Origin: Candidatus Thermochlorobacteriaceae bacterium
Lineage (GTDB): Bacteria > Bacteroidota > Chlorobiia > Chlorobiales > Thermochlorobacteraceae
Length of the DNA: 51,182 bases
NCBI GenBank assembly: GCA_029263855.1
Contig: JAJUFC010000018.1
Span: 1-51,182, forward strand
Direction: 5' to 3'
In this document: positions 1 through 8,106 of the stretch, piece by piece
How the letters are laid out: the number at the start of each line of letters is the position of its first letter
Numbering within the stretch: position 1 is the first letter of the stretch
Position numbers and translations under genes: made by a program
The notes under the pieces: model-generated
Told to the model about the DNA's origin: nothing
Seen by the model: the letters and a program-made list of their open reading frames with translations, nothing else
Database searches by the model: none

Positions 1-153
1 GGCAAAGAAGTGGCGACATTGGTGAATGGACGGCAAGAAGCGGGCAGTTACAGCGTGCCGTTCAATGCGGCGCGGTTGTCAAGCGGAATGTATTTTTATC
101 GGTTGCAAGCCGGAGAATTTGTGGAAACGCGCAAGATGATGCTGGTGAAGTAG
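1..153 (+). CDS. C-terminal tail of a T9SS-secreted protein (5' end outside window)
   Basis: Reading frame 1 is open from the first base to a TAG at 151-153 and gives 50 residues. They match the end of the T9SS type A sorting domain: a [12 protein letters not shown]-type strand, then [14 protein letters not shown] and a basic end with TRKMMLVK. The same module ends the proteins at 25880-28012, 28119-29426 and 40432-41517. In this family the domain directs cargo through the type IX secretion system and is usually cleaved at the cell surface. The functional part of the protein lies upstream of the window, so its activity cannot be stated. A terminator follows at 231-260. Confidence 0.85.
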   Translation, partial: GKEVATLVNGRQEAGSYSVPFNAARLSSGMYFYRLQAGEFVETRKMMLVK

Positions 154-183
154 CAGGGTGAAGGGTAAAGATTAGAAGCTATG

Positions 184-210
184 TGTCATTTCGAGCGAAG
201 CGAGAAATCC
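184..210. repeat. REP-like intergenic repeat, copy 1
   Basis: The segment starting TGTCATTTCGAGCGAAGCGA and ending GAAATCC recurs in diverged form at 17110-17137. Motifs of this type (GTCATT...AGCGAGAAATCC) are common dispersed intergenic repeats in Bacteroidota and related genomes. This copy lies between a stop codon and a terminator, outside any gene. The partner arm ending in GAATGAC that is seen at 17172-17178 is not obvious here, so this may be a partial copy. Confidence 0.5.
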
Positions 211-230
211 ATAACAAGTGAGAGAATGAG

Positions 231-260
231 GGGGCGGGTTCAAAATCCGCCCTTTTCATT
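231..260 (+). terminator. Rho-independent terminator after the T9SS gene tail
   Basis: GGGCGG at 232-237 pairs with CCGCCC at 247-252 across a 9-base loop. TTTT follows at 253-256, then a T-rich stretch. It lies about 80 bases after the stop of the partial gene. The stem-loop superficially resembles a tRNA T-arm, but no other tRNA arms surround it. Confidence 0.75.
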
Positions 261-362
261 TGTGGGGAGTTTGTGAAGATTGAGTAACAAAGACGAAAAA
301 TTTACTTGGGTGTTTGAGTGTTTGCGATTAAACTTCCATTGGTTTTTATTTAATCGTATGCC

Positions 363-2429
363 ATGCCAACAAAAACTTTTCTTTTAGATGCCGATGATGC
401 GTCGGAGATGCCTTCCACAAAGAGCGGCGTAAATCTTGAAAAATATCAAAGCGCGCTCAACGCCGCCCAGTTTGAAGCGGTTACAACAACCGAAGGCGCG
501 CTCTTGGTTGTGGCAGGCGCGGGAACAGGCAAAACAAAGACGCTCACTTATCGCGTTGGACATTTGATTGAATCAGGCGTTGCGGCGCAAAATATCTTAC
601 TGCTTACTTTCACGCGCCGAGCGGCACAAGAAATGCTTGTGCGTGCGGCGAGCTTTGCCGATACCCGATGCGCACATATTCTCGGCGGAACTTTTCACGC
701 CTACGCGCACAAACTGCTTCGCGAATACGCTTCCAAAATCAACCTTGCCGAAAACTTCGTCGTGCTCGACCAAATTGACGCCGAAGACACGATTGAAATC
801 GTCCGCACCGCACTGGGCTTCAACAAAAAAGAAAAACGCTTCCCAAAAAAGAACACGCTTCAACGCATCATCAGCACGGCAACTAATAAGCAAATTCCAA
901 TCGAGGAAGTTATAGAAAATTCGTATCCGCAATTTTTCCCACTCACCGACGATATACTCAAAGTTGCCGATGCGTATCGCGATTACAAACGCACCAATTC
1001 GCTTCTCGATTACGACGACTTGCTCACGCATCTGAAAACCATGCTCGAAACGCAAAGCGACGTGCGGCATCGAATCGCCTCGCAACTGCGCTATGTGATG
1101 GTTGATGAGTATCAGGATACGAATTTAGTTCAGGCGGATTTGGTGGCACTGCTTTCAAGCGTTCACGGCAATGTGATGGCAGTCGGCGACGATGCGCAAA
1201 GCATTTACTCGTTTCGCGGCGCAAACTTTCGCAACATTCTCGATTTTCCGAAACGCTTTCCAAATACGAAAATCATCAAGCTCGAGGAAAATTACCGAAG
1301 CACAGAACGGATTCTCGAACTTACGAACAGCGTGATTCGGCAAGCCAAAGAAAAATTCTCAAAGAATCTTTACACCAAAATTAAGCCGGGTGGAGAATTG
1401 CCCGCAATTGTTGCTGCGCCTGACGAGCGGTATCAATCGCGCTTTATCGCTCAGCGCATTTTGGAACTGCGCGAAAAAGGCATCGCGCTCAATCAAATCG
1501 CCGTCTTGATGCGCAACAGCCGCGATAGTTTCGATTTAGAACTCGAGCTCAAAAAGCGAAACCTGCCGTTTGTCAAATATGGCGGGCAGAAAATCGTTGA
1601 GGCGGCGCACATTAAAGATTTTGTGTCGTATTTGAAAGTGCTCTATAACCCGCGCGACATTTTGGCTTGGAATCGCATTTTGCGCTTGCTCGACGGCATT
1701 GGTCCGAAAACCGCGCAAGACCTTGCCGATTGGATTAAAACCGCACCGAATCCCTATCACTTCGCAACGGCGAACGTCTCGCCGAAGTATTTGGACGCAC
1801 TCAAAAAATTGGGAACGCTTCTCGCGAATCTTTCTCAAAATCTCTCGCCGCTTATAGCAGTTTCCGAAACGCTCTTGAAGTATTACCAACCCATTCTGCG
1901 CGAAAAGTATTACGAAGATTTTAGTAAGCGCGAAAAAGATTTGGAAAACTTTTTGGGAATCGTCGCTAATTACACCTCGCTTGCGACGCTCTTAGCAGAT
2001 TTAGCCTTAGAGCCGATTGACCTTTCGGCGATGGAAACCAAAGCCACACTCAAAGACGAATCCCCGCTCACGCTTTCCACGATTCACTCGGCGAAGGGTT
2101 TGGAGTGGCACACAGTTTTTCTCATCAACGTGCTTGATGGAACGATTCCTTCGCGCTATGCCGTCGGCGAAACGGAATCGATTGATGAAGAACTTCGGCT
2201 CTTATATGTGGCACTAACGCGCGCGAAAAACTTGCTCTACATTTCCTATCCGATTATCTGCAAAGGCGCGGAAGATTACTTCGGCAATCCGTCGCGCTTC
2301 TTGCAAGCCATGCCGGAGTCGCTGTATGAAAAATTGCTGTTGGTGGATTCAAAACAAGTTCAACCGCAACTCAGTGCGCCGCCGCGACAGTTGCAACCGC
2401 CGGAGCAAGACCACGACTTGCCGTTTTAA
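363..2429 (+). CDS. UvrD/PcrA-type ATP-dependent DNA helicase (superfamily 1A)
   Basis: This is a 3'-5' DNA helicase of the UvrD/Rep/PcrA family, which acts in excision repair, mismatch repair and removal of protein roadblocks. All superfamily 1A motifs are visible in order: Q-motif LNAAQFEAV (about 32-40), Walker A AGAGTGKT (51-58), motif Ia LLLTFTRRAAQE, Walker B VDEYQDTN (247-254), motif III GDDAQSIYSFRGA (275-287), motif IV LEENYRST (307-314), motif V HSAKGLEW (about 574) and motif VI YVALTRAK (about 615). At 688 residues it is close to the usual 650-750. The C-terminus is proline- and glutamine-rich and ends in DHDLPF. No good Shine-Dalgarno precedes the ATG, and Met16 is a possible alternative start. 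Which paralogue (UvrD, PcrA or Rep) it is cannot be settled here. Confidence 0.93.
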   Translation: MPTKTFLLDADDASEMPSTKSGVNLEKYQSALNAAQFEAVTTTEGALLVVAGAGTGKTKTLTYRVGHLIESGVAAQNILLLTFTRRAAQEMLVRAASFADTRCAHILGGTFHAYAHKLLREYASKINLAENFVVLDQIDAEDTIEIVRTALGFNKKEKRFPKKNTLQRIISTATNKQIPIEEVIENSYPQFFPLTDDILKVADAYRDYKRTNSLLDYDDLLTHLKTMLETQSDVRHRIASQLRYVMVDEYQDTNLVQADLVALLSSVHGNVMAVGDDAQSIYSFRGANFRNILDFPKRFPNTKIIKLEENYRSTERILELTNSVIRQAKEKFSKNLYTKIKPGGELPAIVAAPDERYQSRFIAQRILELREKGIALNQIAVLMRNSRDSFDLELELKKRNLPFVKYGGQKIVEAAHIKDFVSYLKVLYNPRDILAWNRILRLLDGIGPKTAQDLADWIKTAPNPYHFATANVSPKYLDALKKLGTLLANLSQNLSPLIAVSETLLKYYQPILREKYYEDFSKREKDLENFLGIVANYTSLATLLADLALEPIDLSAMETKATLKDESPLTLSTIHSAKGLEWHTVFLINVLDGTIPSRYAVGETESIDEELRLLYVALTRAKNLLYISYPIICKGAEDYFGNPSRFLQAMPESLYEKLLLVDSKQVQPQLSAPPRQLQPPEQDHDLPF

Positions 2430-2970
2430 TGAGTAATAAGTAACGCGAAGCAAAGCCATTCTTCATGATTCATTATGTCGGATTCCTCACGCTGTTCGCA
2501 ATGGCGGGAGAGAAGGCGCGGAATGGCGATGTATGTTTTTTGCCGTCTGAAAATGCCCTGCTTAAAGAAAACTTCATTCAAACTTCACAATTCCGTAACA
2601 ACTCGCCGATTACTTTTGCAACCGTTTTTAGAACGCATCTCAAATTTAGAACGCATTTCAAATTTTTTTTCAACTCAAATGACGACGACGGCAATTCATA
2701 AAGATGACTAAGCATACCCGTTCTGTCGCGGGAATGATTCACCTTCCTGCGAGGGGCTATGCTTCGACCAAACGCGCACAAGACGCGAAAGCATCACATA
2801 CCACTGCCGAAGTTCAAAATGGCAAATTCCACATCCGCCATTCTTATCTTCTCAACCGCAAATGCGAAGGAAACTTCGCATCGTGCTTGAATGTCGTTTT
2901 GAACGCCACATCAAAACGCCTCTCGACTTTTTCTTTTCATCATTTCATCAATCATAAACAATCAACAACC
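2430..2970. other. Intergenic stretch with no supported gene
   Basis: About 540 bases separate the helicase from the nuclease lipoprotein. Short overlapping frames exist, including an in-frame extension of the nuclease back to 2704, but their products are rich in H, R, T and K, show no signal sequence or family likeness, and would bury the clear lipoprotein signal 89 residues inside. The only structure seen is the tandem duplication at 2627-2662. No convincing promoter or terminator was recognised. Confidence 0.5.
2627..2662. repeat. Two tandem 18-bp units
   Basis: TTTAGAACGCATCTCAAA (2627-2644) is followed directly by TTTAGAACGCATTTCAAA (2645-2662). The two units differ at one base. They are intergenic and AT-rich, followed by a T-run. 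A recent local slippage duplication is the simplest explanation. Confidence 0.8.
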
Positions 2971-4362
2971 ATGCTCAAATTGCGACATCTTTTTGCCGCC
3001 ATTGTTATGGCAATCATGTTCAGCGCGTGTTCCGACAATTCGCTCAACACGCCCGAACCTACGGACGATGCAACAAGCAACGTGATTAGCAAAATCGAAG
3101 CCGAAGAACTTGTGCAAACGCTGACAACAACCACAGAAGGATTTGAGAACGGCACGAAAACCTCTTACGCAACGGGGACAGTAACGCTCGGCACAGGTTC
3201 TTGGACGCTTTCCGACGCGCTCATCGGCACATTGACAAGCGACCGCAAAAATGGCGCACGCTCGGCGCGCCTTATCAACACGGGGCGTATCACGATGAAC
3301 TTCAACCGAACCACAGGCGCAGGCACGATTTCTATTCGCCACGCGGTCTTCGGCTCTGATGGCGCAAGTTCATGGGAACTTTGGGCATCGACCAACAGCG
3401 GCGCAAGCTGGACAAAAATCGGCGCAACCGTTACGACATCAAGCACGACCCTTCAAACTGCAACCTTCACGGCGAACATTTCGGGAACAGTGCGCATTGA
3501 AATTCGCAAAGTTTCAGGCGGCTCTGCGCGGCTTAACATTGATGATATTACCATTACAGGCTACACGACGAGTTCTGGCGGTGGCACAACGCCTGCGCCT
3601 GCAAGCGTGCATCTCAACATGGGCAATCCGACAGGCGCAGTTACAAGCACAAATGCGCCCACGAATTACTTGATGGAAAAACCGCAATTCGCCCTTTCGT
3701 ATCATCGCGACAAAGGTATTCCGAACTGGGTGTCGTGGCATGTTAGTGCCTCGTGGCTCGGCTCTGCACCACGTCAAGACGATTTCCGTGCAGACAACAC
3801 GCTTCCGACGGGCTGGTATCGCGTAGGCAACACGAGCTACACAGGTTCAGGATTTGACCGTGGTCATAATTGCCCCTCGGCTGACCGCACGCGAACCACG
3901 ACGGATAACTCCGCCACGTTTTTAATGACCAACATGATTCCGCAATCGCCCGATAACAATCAAGGTCCTTGGGCAAGCTTGGAAGATTACACCCGCACAT
4001 TGGTCAATCAAGGCAATGAATGTTATGTGATTATGGGTCAATACGGCACAGGCGGCACAGGTTCAAATGGTTTCCGCTCAACAATTGATAACGGCAGAGT
4101 AACCGTTCCGAATCGTATTTGGAAGGTCATTGTGGTGCTCCCTGCCGAATCGGGCGACGATGCAACGCGAGTAACAACCTCAACCCGTGTCATTGCTGTT
4201 GATATGCCGAACACACAAGGTATTCGCAATAATAACTGGGGAACTTACCGCACAACCGTTGACGCAATCGAAGCGGCGGCGGGTGTTGATGTGCTCTCGC
4301 GCGTGCCTGCAAGCATTCAAGCCGTGATTGAAAGCCGCGTGGATAACGGACCAACGCAATAA
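2971..4362 (+). CDS. Secreted lipoprotein DNA/RNA non-specific endonuclease (NUC1 type)
   Basis: This is an envelope-anchored nuclease of the DNA/RNA non-specific endonuclease (beta-beta-alpha metal) family. The start at 2971 is chosen because it gives a lipoprotein signal: a hydrophobic stretch, then FSAC with the lipid-carrying cysteine at residue 20. Residues about 55-195 form a Thr/Ser/Gly-rich beta-sandwich-like region that may bind a ligand. The catalytic half carries DRGHNCPSADR (about 296-306), with the histidine of DRGH as general base, followed by the N-rich metal-binding stretch MTNMIPQSPDNNQGPW. The likely role is breakdown of extracellular nucleic acid for nutrients or biofilm turnover. 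A strong terminator follows, so it is probably transcribed alone. The frame is open upstream to 2704, but that extension looks non-coding. Confidence 0.88.
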   Translation: MLKLRHLFAAIVMAIMFSACSDNSLNTPEPTDDATSNVISKIEAEELVQTLTTTTEGFENGTKTSYATGTVTLGTGSWTLSDALIGTLTSDRKNGARSARLINTGRITMNFNRTTGAGTISIRHAVFGSDGASSWELWASTNSGASWTKIGATVTTSSTTLQTATFTANISGTVRIEIRKVSGGSARLNIDDITITGYTTSSGGGTTPAPASVHLNMGNPTGAVTSTNAPTNYLMEKPQFALSYHRDKGIPNWVSWHVSASWLGSAPRQDDFRADNTLPTGWYRVGNTSYTGSGFDRGHNCPSADRTRTTTDNSATFLMTNMIPQSPDNNQGPWASLEDYTRTLVNQGNECYVIMGQYGTGGTGSNGFRSTIDNGRVTVPNRIWKVIVVLPAESGDDATRVTTSTRVIAVDMPNTQGIRNNNWGTYRTTVDAIEAAAGVDVLSRVPASIQAVIESRVDNGPTQ

Positions 4363-4387
4363 CGCATTGCAGGCATCAATTTTTTAG

Positions 4388-4420
4388 AAAGGTCGAAGAT
4401 TTCACTTCGACCTTTTTTCT
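4388..4420 (+). terminator. Rho-independent terminator after the nuclease gene
   Basis: AAAGGTCGAAG (4388-4398) and CTTCGACCTTT (4405-4415) form an 11-bp perfect stem with a 6-base loop ATTTCA. A T-rich run continues to about 4424. It lies 26 bases after the nuclease stop and separates it from lysC. Confidence 0.9.
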
Positions 4421-4465
4421 TTTTACCTTTGCACGATTTTTCAACTCACCTGTCAGATTTTCAAC

Positions 4466-5857
4466 ATGCTCGTAATGAAATTCGGCGGCACTTCGGTTGA
4501 AGACGCAACTGCAATGCAGAATGTGATTGGCATTGTGCGAAATCAACTCGAGCGGTCGCGCCAAAATGCTTCGCCTGCGCCGATGGTGATTGTAAGCGCG
4601 TGCGCAGGAATTACAAACAAACTCATCAAACTTGCAGAACTTGCCGTCAGCAATCAACGCGACGAGGCGTTAGTCGTGCTGGGCGAAATCAAGGCGCACC
4701 ACTCGAAGGTTGCCGAATCACTTTTGAAGAACAGCGAGAACGCTACAAGATTTATTGAAAAACTGACGAACAACCTTCAACTGCTGATTACCGCCGCCGA
4801 TATATTTGGCGACGCTTCGCCGCGCGTCGTTGATGCCTTTGCGGCACATGGCGAACTTTTTTCGTCATTCATTCTCGCCGAAGCCATGAACGAGCAAGGC
4901 GTAAAAACAGAATGGAAAGATGCACGGACGTTTCTCATCACCGACGACTACTTCGGAAAAGCACAGCCGCTTTGGGATATTTCTGAAACCAAATTAAGAG
5001 AAGACATTTTACCCCTGCTTAGTCAAGGTATTGTAGTGTTATCGCAAGGCTATATTGGTGCGACCGTATCGGGCAAAACCACAACGCTCGGACGCGGCGG
5101 CTCGGATTACTCGGCGGCAATTTTCGGCGCAATGCTTGGCGCAGAGGCGATTCAAATCTGGACCGATGTCGACGGCGTTTTGACCGCCGACCCGCGCCTT
5201 GTGCCTGACGCACGCCGACTGAAAGTGATGACCTTCAACGAAGCCGCAGAACTGGCTTATTCAGGCGCGAAGGTGTTGCACCCTTCAACGATTCGTCCTG
5301 CCGTTACGAAAAACATTCCCGTCTATGTGCTCAACTCCAAGCGTCCTGACGGTGAAGGCACGCTAATTACCAACGCCGTAGATTCATTTGAAGGAATGGT
5401 AAAATCAATCGCACACAAAAAAGGACAAACGATTATCAATCTAACGACAACGCAAATGCTCGGCACATTTGGCTTTTTGCGTCAGGTCGCGCAAGTGTTT
5501 GAAAAGTATGAAACCGCTATTGATATGATTTCTACAAGCGAAGTTTCGGTTTCGCTCACGATTGGAGATAAAACGAACTTGAACAAAATTGTCGAGGAAC
5601 TCAAACCCATTGCCGAAGTGGAAATTGAAAAAGATATTGCCACGATTAGCGTTGTAGGCGATAGCATTCGCCGCTCACCGGGCATTGCCGCACATGTGTT
5701 TCAGGCAATTAGCGACATCAATGTGAAGATGATTTCACAAGGCGCGTCAGAAATTAACATTGGCTTTGCCGTTGATGAATCGGACATAGAAAGAGCCGTG
5801 CGTTTGCTTCACGAGGCATTTTTTGCCGAAGTCAAAGAAGGCGCAATTTTCGCTTGA
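4466..5857 (+). CDS. lysC: Aspartate kinase, monofunctional
   Basis: The enzyme phosphorylates L-aspartate with ATP, the first step toward lysine, methionine, threonine and diaminopimelate. The amino-acid-kinase domain begins with KFGGTSV (5-11) and contains the SGKTTTLGRGGSDYSA and WTDVDGVLTADPRLV stretches that bind ATP and aspartate. From about residue 310 the protein carries tandem ACT domains (GQTIINLTTTQMLGTFGFL; ISVVGDSIRRSPGIAAHVF), which in this family bind lysine or threonine for feedback inhibition. The 463-residue length fits a stand-alone LysC, with no homoserine dehydrogenase fused. The ATG at 4466 has no clear Shine-Dalgarno. The upstream 50 bases are short and show no lysine riboswitch. 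The next gene follows after 60 bases on the same strand. Confidence 0.95.
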   Translation: MLVMKFGGTSVEDATAMQNVIGIVRNQLERSRQNASPAPMVIVSACAGITNKLIKLAELAVSNQRDEALVVLGEIKAHHSKVAESLLKNSENATRFIEKLTNNLQLLITAADIFGDASPRVVDAFAAHGELFSSFILAEAMNEQGVKTEWKDARTFLITDDYFGKAQPLWDISETKLREDILPLLSQGIVVLSQGYIGATVSGKTTTLGRGGSDYSAAIFGAMLGAEAIQIWTDVDGVLTADPRLVPDARRLKVMTFNEAAELAYSGAKVLHPSTIRPAVTKNIPVYVLNSKRPDGEGTLITNAVDSFEGMVKSIAHKKGQTIINLTTTQMLGTFGFLRQVAQVFEKYETAIDMISTSEVSVSLTIGDKTNLNKIVEELKPIAEVEIEKDIATISVVGDSIRRSPGIAAHVFQAISDINVKMISQGASEINIGFAVDESDIERAVRLLHEAFFAEVKEGAIFA

Positions 5858-5917
5858 TGTCGTGCTTCAACAAGTCAGTGACCGTAACCTTAAAAAACCA
5901 AAAAGGGGTAACAAGCA

Positions 5918-6277
5918 ATGAAAAAATTTGGTGAACTCGTCGTCGAGAAAGGCTATGCGACCGAAGAGCAAGTAGAAATTGCATTAGGGTTGAATATGGC
6001 AACGCGCGATGTGTTAGGGCGAACCTTGCTGGAAAAAAACTATATCAACTTTGAACAGTTCAAAACGCTTGTGGCTTATCAAGAAGCAAATCCTGATAAG
6101 CGAATTGGCGATTGTGCGGTCGAGTTAGGATATGTAACGAATGCACAGGTTAATGAAGCGATGGCAATTCAAAACGAGCATAAAACTTTTTTGGGCGATA
6201 TGATGGTAGATTTAGGGTTCATCACACCAGAACAGCGCGACGAAGTTTTGGCGTTGCAAACCAAGTTAAAAGTATAA
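5918..6277 (+). CDS. Small four-repeat protein resembling the MshEN / GspE N-terminal domain
   Basis: The 119-residue protein is built of four consecutive units of about 29 residues beginning near residues 3, 32, 62 and 91. Each has the pattern (R/K)(I/F/L)G..(V/L)(V)(E/D).G(Y/F)(V/I/A)T..Q(V)..A...Q. This is the pattern of the MshEN/type II secretion ATPase N-terminal domain, which in known proteins can bind cyclic di-GMP, but no ATPase follows here. It may therefore be a stand-alone ligand-binding or adaptor protein. No signal peptide or membrane segment is present. The start is supported by a purine-rich AAAAGGGG about nine bases before the ATG. Its stop codon is one base before the dnaX ATG, so the two are almost certainly co-transcribed and perhaps translationally coupled. 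Confidence 0.75.
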   Translation: MKKFGELVVEKGYATEEQVEIALGLNMATRDVLGRTLLEKNYINFEQFKTLVAYQEANPDKRIGDCAVELGYVTNAQVNEAMAIQNEHKTFLGDMMVDLGFITPEQRDEVLALQTKLKV

Positions 6278-6278
6278 A

Positions 6279-7502
6279 ATGAGCTACACCGTTATCGCGC
6301 GAAAATATCGCCCGCAAAAGTTCGCCGATATTACGGCACAAGAGCACATCACGCGCACATTGCAAAATGCAATTCGCACAGGCAGAGTCGCACATGGCTA
6401 TATTTTTTCAGGCTCGCGTGGCGTAGGCAAAACAACCTCAGCGCGTATTCTCGCCAAAGCCCTCAACTGCGAAAAAATTTTGACTGACGAAACTTATCGC
6501 AACGAAGTTGCTGAGCCGTGCGGCGTGTGCGAAAGTTGTCGCGATTTCGATAACGGCGCAAGCCTGAACATTTATGAATTTGACGCCGCGTCCAACAACA
6601 GCGTCGATGATGTGCGATTGCTTCGCGAAAATGTCCGCTACGCGCCACAAAAAGGAAAGTATAAGGTCTATATCATCGATGAATTTCACATGCTTTCCAC
6701 AGCGGCGTTCAATGCGTTTCTCAAAACCCTCGAAGAGCCGCCGCCGCATGCGATTTTCATTTTCGCAACCACCGAACTGCAAGATGTACCCGCAACTATT
6801 GCTTCGCGTTGCCAACGCTTCATCTTCAAGCGCATTTCCGTTCAAGACATTGCCAATACGCTCGAAGAAATTTGCAAAAAAGAAAACATCACCATCGACC
6901 GCGATTCGCTCAACCTCATTGCGCGAAAAGCCGACGGCGCAATGCGCGACGCGCAAAGCCTTTTAGACCAAGTCATTTCGTTTTCGCTTCAAGATGCCTC
7001 AGAAGAATCGGTCAAGATTACTTACGAGACGACCTCCAGCCTGCTCAACATTTTAGACGAAGAATACTTCTTCGCCGTTACCGACGCGATTGCTGAAAAA
7101 AATCCTGATAAGATGCTTAGCGTTTCGAGTTACATCTACGAAAACGGTTTCGACATTTCGGACTTCCTTCAAAAACTTATCGGGCACTTCCGCAATTTCC
7201 TCATTATTAAAAATTTGCGCTCGTGCAAACTCATCGAGACGACCGAAGTCTACAAAAAGCGATACGAAGAAGGTGCAAAACACTTCGAGACCGATACGCT
7301 CTTGCAGTTCGTCGACCTTGTTACCAATGCGGAAAAAGAAATCAAAACCTTTCGTGAGCCGCAACTCAAATTGGAACTCACGCTCTTGAAACTCATCAAG
7401 GTGGCAGAACTTGGCAATTATGAAGCGCGAATCGCCGCACTTGAAAAAGCCGTTCAAGCATTGAGCCAAGAACTAAAAAAAAAATCGCTGACGAAAGCGT
7501 AG
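6279..7502 (+). CDS. dnaX: DNA polymerase III gamma subunit (zero-frame product of dnaX)
   Basis: This is the clamp-loader ATPase that opens and loads the sliding clamp at the replication fork. AAA+ features are clear: Walker A GSRGVGKT (45-52), zinc-binding cysteines C64, C81, C84 and C87, Walker B YIIDEFHML (131-139), sensor I FATTE and the arginine-finger segment IASRCQRF. Domain III follows to about residue 390. The frame ends at TAG (7500-7502), only ten codons after the start of the A-run at 7475-7484, giving 407 residues, near the size of E. coli gamma (431). The tau-specific part continues in the -1 frame (7550-8098). The gene starts one base after the stop of the four-repeat protein and has no room for its own promoter. 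Confidence 0.95.
   Translation: MSYTVIARKYRPQKFADITAQEHITRTLQNAIRTGRVAHGYIFSGSRGVGKTTSARILAKALNCEKILTDETYRNEVAEPCGVCESCRDFDNGASLNIYEFDAASNNSVDDVRLLRENVRYAPQKGKYKVYIIDEFHMLSTAAFNAFLKTLEEPPPHAIFIFATTELQDVPATIASRCQRFIFKRISVQDIANTLEEICKKENITIDRDSLNLIARKADGAMRDAQSLLDQVISFSLQDASEESVKITYETTSSLLNILDEEYFFAVTDAIAEKNPDKMLSVSSYIYENGFDISDFLQKLIGHFRNFLIIKNLRSCKLIETTEVYKKRYEEGAKHFETDTLLQFVDLVTNAEKEIKTFREPQLKLELTLLKLIKVAELGNYEARIAALEKAVQALSQELKKKSLTKA
7475..7484 (+). promoter_or_regulatory. A10 slippery site in dnaX (programmed -1 shift or transcriptional slippage)
   Basis: Ten consecutive A residues are read as CTA AAA AAA AAA TCG in the zero frame, so the heptamer A AAA AAA is in the X XXY YYZ register. 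In the -1 frame there is no stop from before the run through 8098. A weak stem, CGCT (7486-7489) with AGCG (7496-7499), lies directly downstream, and no clear upstream Shine-Dalgarno stimulator is seen. E. coli dnaX uses A AAA AAG with translational -1 slippage, and Thermus dnaX uses a run of nine A with transcriptional slippage. The long pure A-run here favours the second. A homopolymer sequencing error is the alternative. Confidence 0.8.
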
Positions 7503-7549
7503 CAATAACGCAACTCGATACGCCCACTCAAACTTCCCCAAAGCCCACC

Positions 7550-8098
7550 ATGCAATCCATAACTTTGGAGCGTGTGAATCAATCGCTTAACCAATCGCTC
7601 GATGTTGTCGCGTGGCAAGGGCGGTTTTCACGATTCATTCAGGAGACCAATTACCGACCGCGTTACGCCAGTTCGCGTCCACCTATCAAAGAAAACTTGG
7701 AGCAAGAGCAAAGCGACGCGCAAAAGTTGATTTCAAAAGAAGTGCTGATGGCGCATTGGGGCGCGTTTATTGAGTCGCTTGAAAATGAAGGCAAGTCGCT
7801 TCTCGTTTCCAGTTTGAAAATGTGCGAAGTAGAAGCCGTGCAAGATGGCAAAGTCGTGCTCAAATGCACTAAGAAGTTTTCGTTTGAATCGCTCCAAACC
7901 GAGTCAACTGACTTGCACAAAGAGGCGGTTAAGTTTTTTGGGGGCTTGTTGGAAATTGAAATCGTGTTGGATAAAGTCAGCCTTGCCGAAGCGATGAAGT
8001 CTGAAAAAAGTGCGGCGGAACTCTTCAAGGAACTCTCAGAAACAAATCCCGTCATCAAATATCTTATCGAGCATTTTGGCGCAGAGCCGCTGTATTGA
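7550..8098 (+). CDS. dnaX: Tau-specific C-terminal region of DNA polymerase III (dnaX, -1 frame)
   Basis: This frame is not believed to be an independent gene. It is open back through 7484 into the A-run, so a -1 shift fuses it to the gamma frame and gives a tau protein of about 606 residues (6279-8098). The stretch between the A-run and the first ATG at 7550 is a Pro/Thr/Gln-rich linker, typical of the tau hinge. Residues from about 60 on (KLISKEVLMAHWGAF, LLVSSLKMCEVE) look like the folded C-terminal domain of tau, which contacts the polymerase alpha subunit and helicase in characterised systems. There is no Shine-Dalgarno before 7550. The end lies 8 bases from the convergent kdgK stop. Confidence 0.8.
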   Translation: MQSITLERVNQSLNQSLDVVAWQGRFSRFIQETNYRPRYASSRPPIKENLEQEQSDAQKLISKEVLMAHWGAFIESLENEGKSLLVSSLKMCEVEAVQDGKVVLKCTKKFSFESLQTESTDLHKEAVKFFGGLLEIEIVLDKVSLAEAMKSEKSAAELFKELSETNPVIKYLIEHFGAEPLY

Positions 8099-8106
8099 GG
8101 GGCAGT

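Noticed and set aside
231-256. tRNA T-arm-like sequence GGCGGGTTCAAAATCCGCC
   Set aside because: No acceptor, D or anticodon arms nearby; the following T-run fits a terminator better.
2465-2711. Short overlapping frames between helicase and nuclease
   Set aside because: They overlap each other in different frames, lack ribosome sites and resemble no protein.
4424-4431. TACCTTTG, a match to the Bacteroidetes -7 promoter consensus TAnnTTTG before lysC
   Set aside because: No TTTG/TTG-type -33 element is present at the right distance and one match is too weak to call a promoter.
8099-8106. Terminator between the convergent dnaX and kdgK stops
   Set aside because: Only 8 bases separate the stops and no hairpin fits there.
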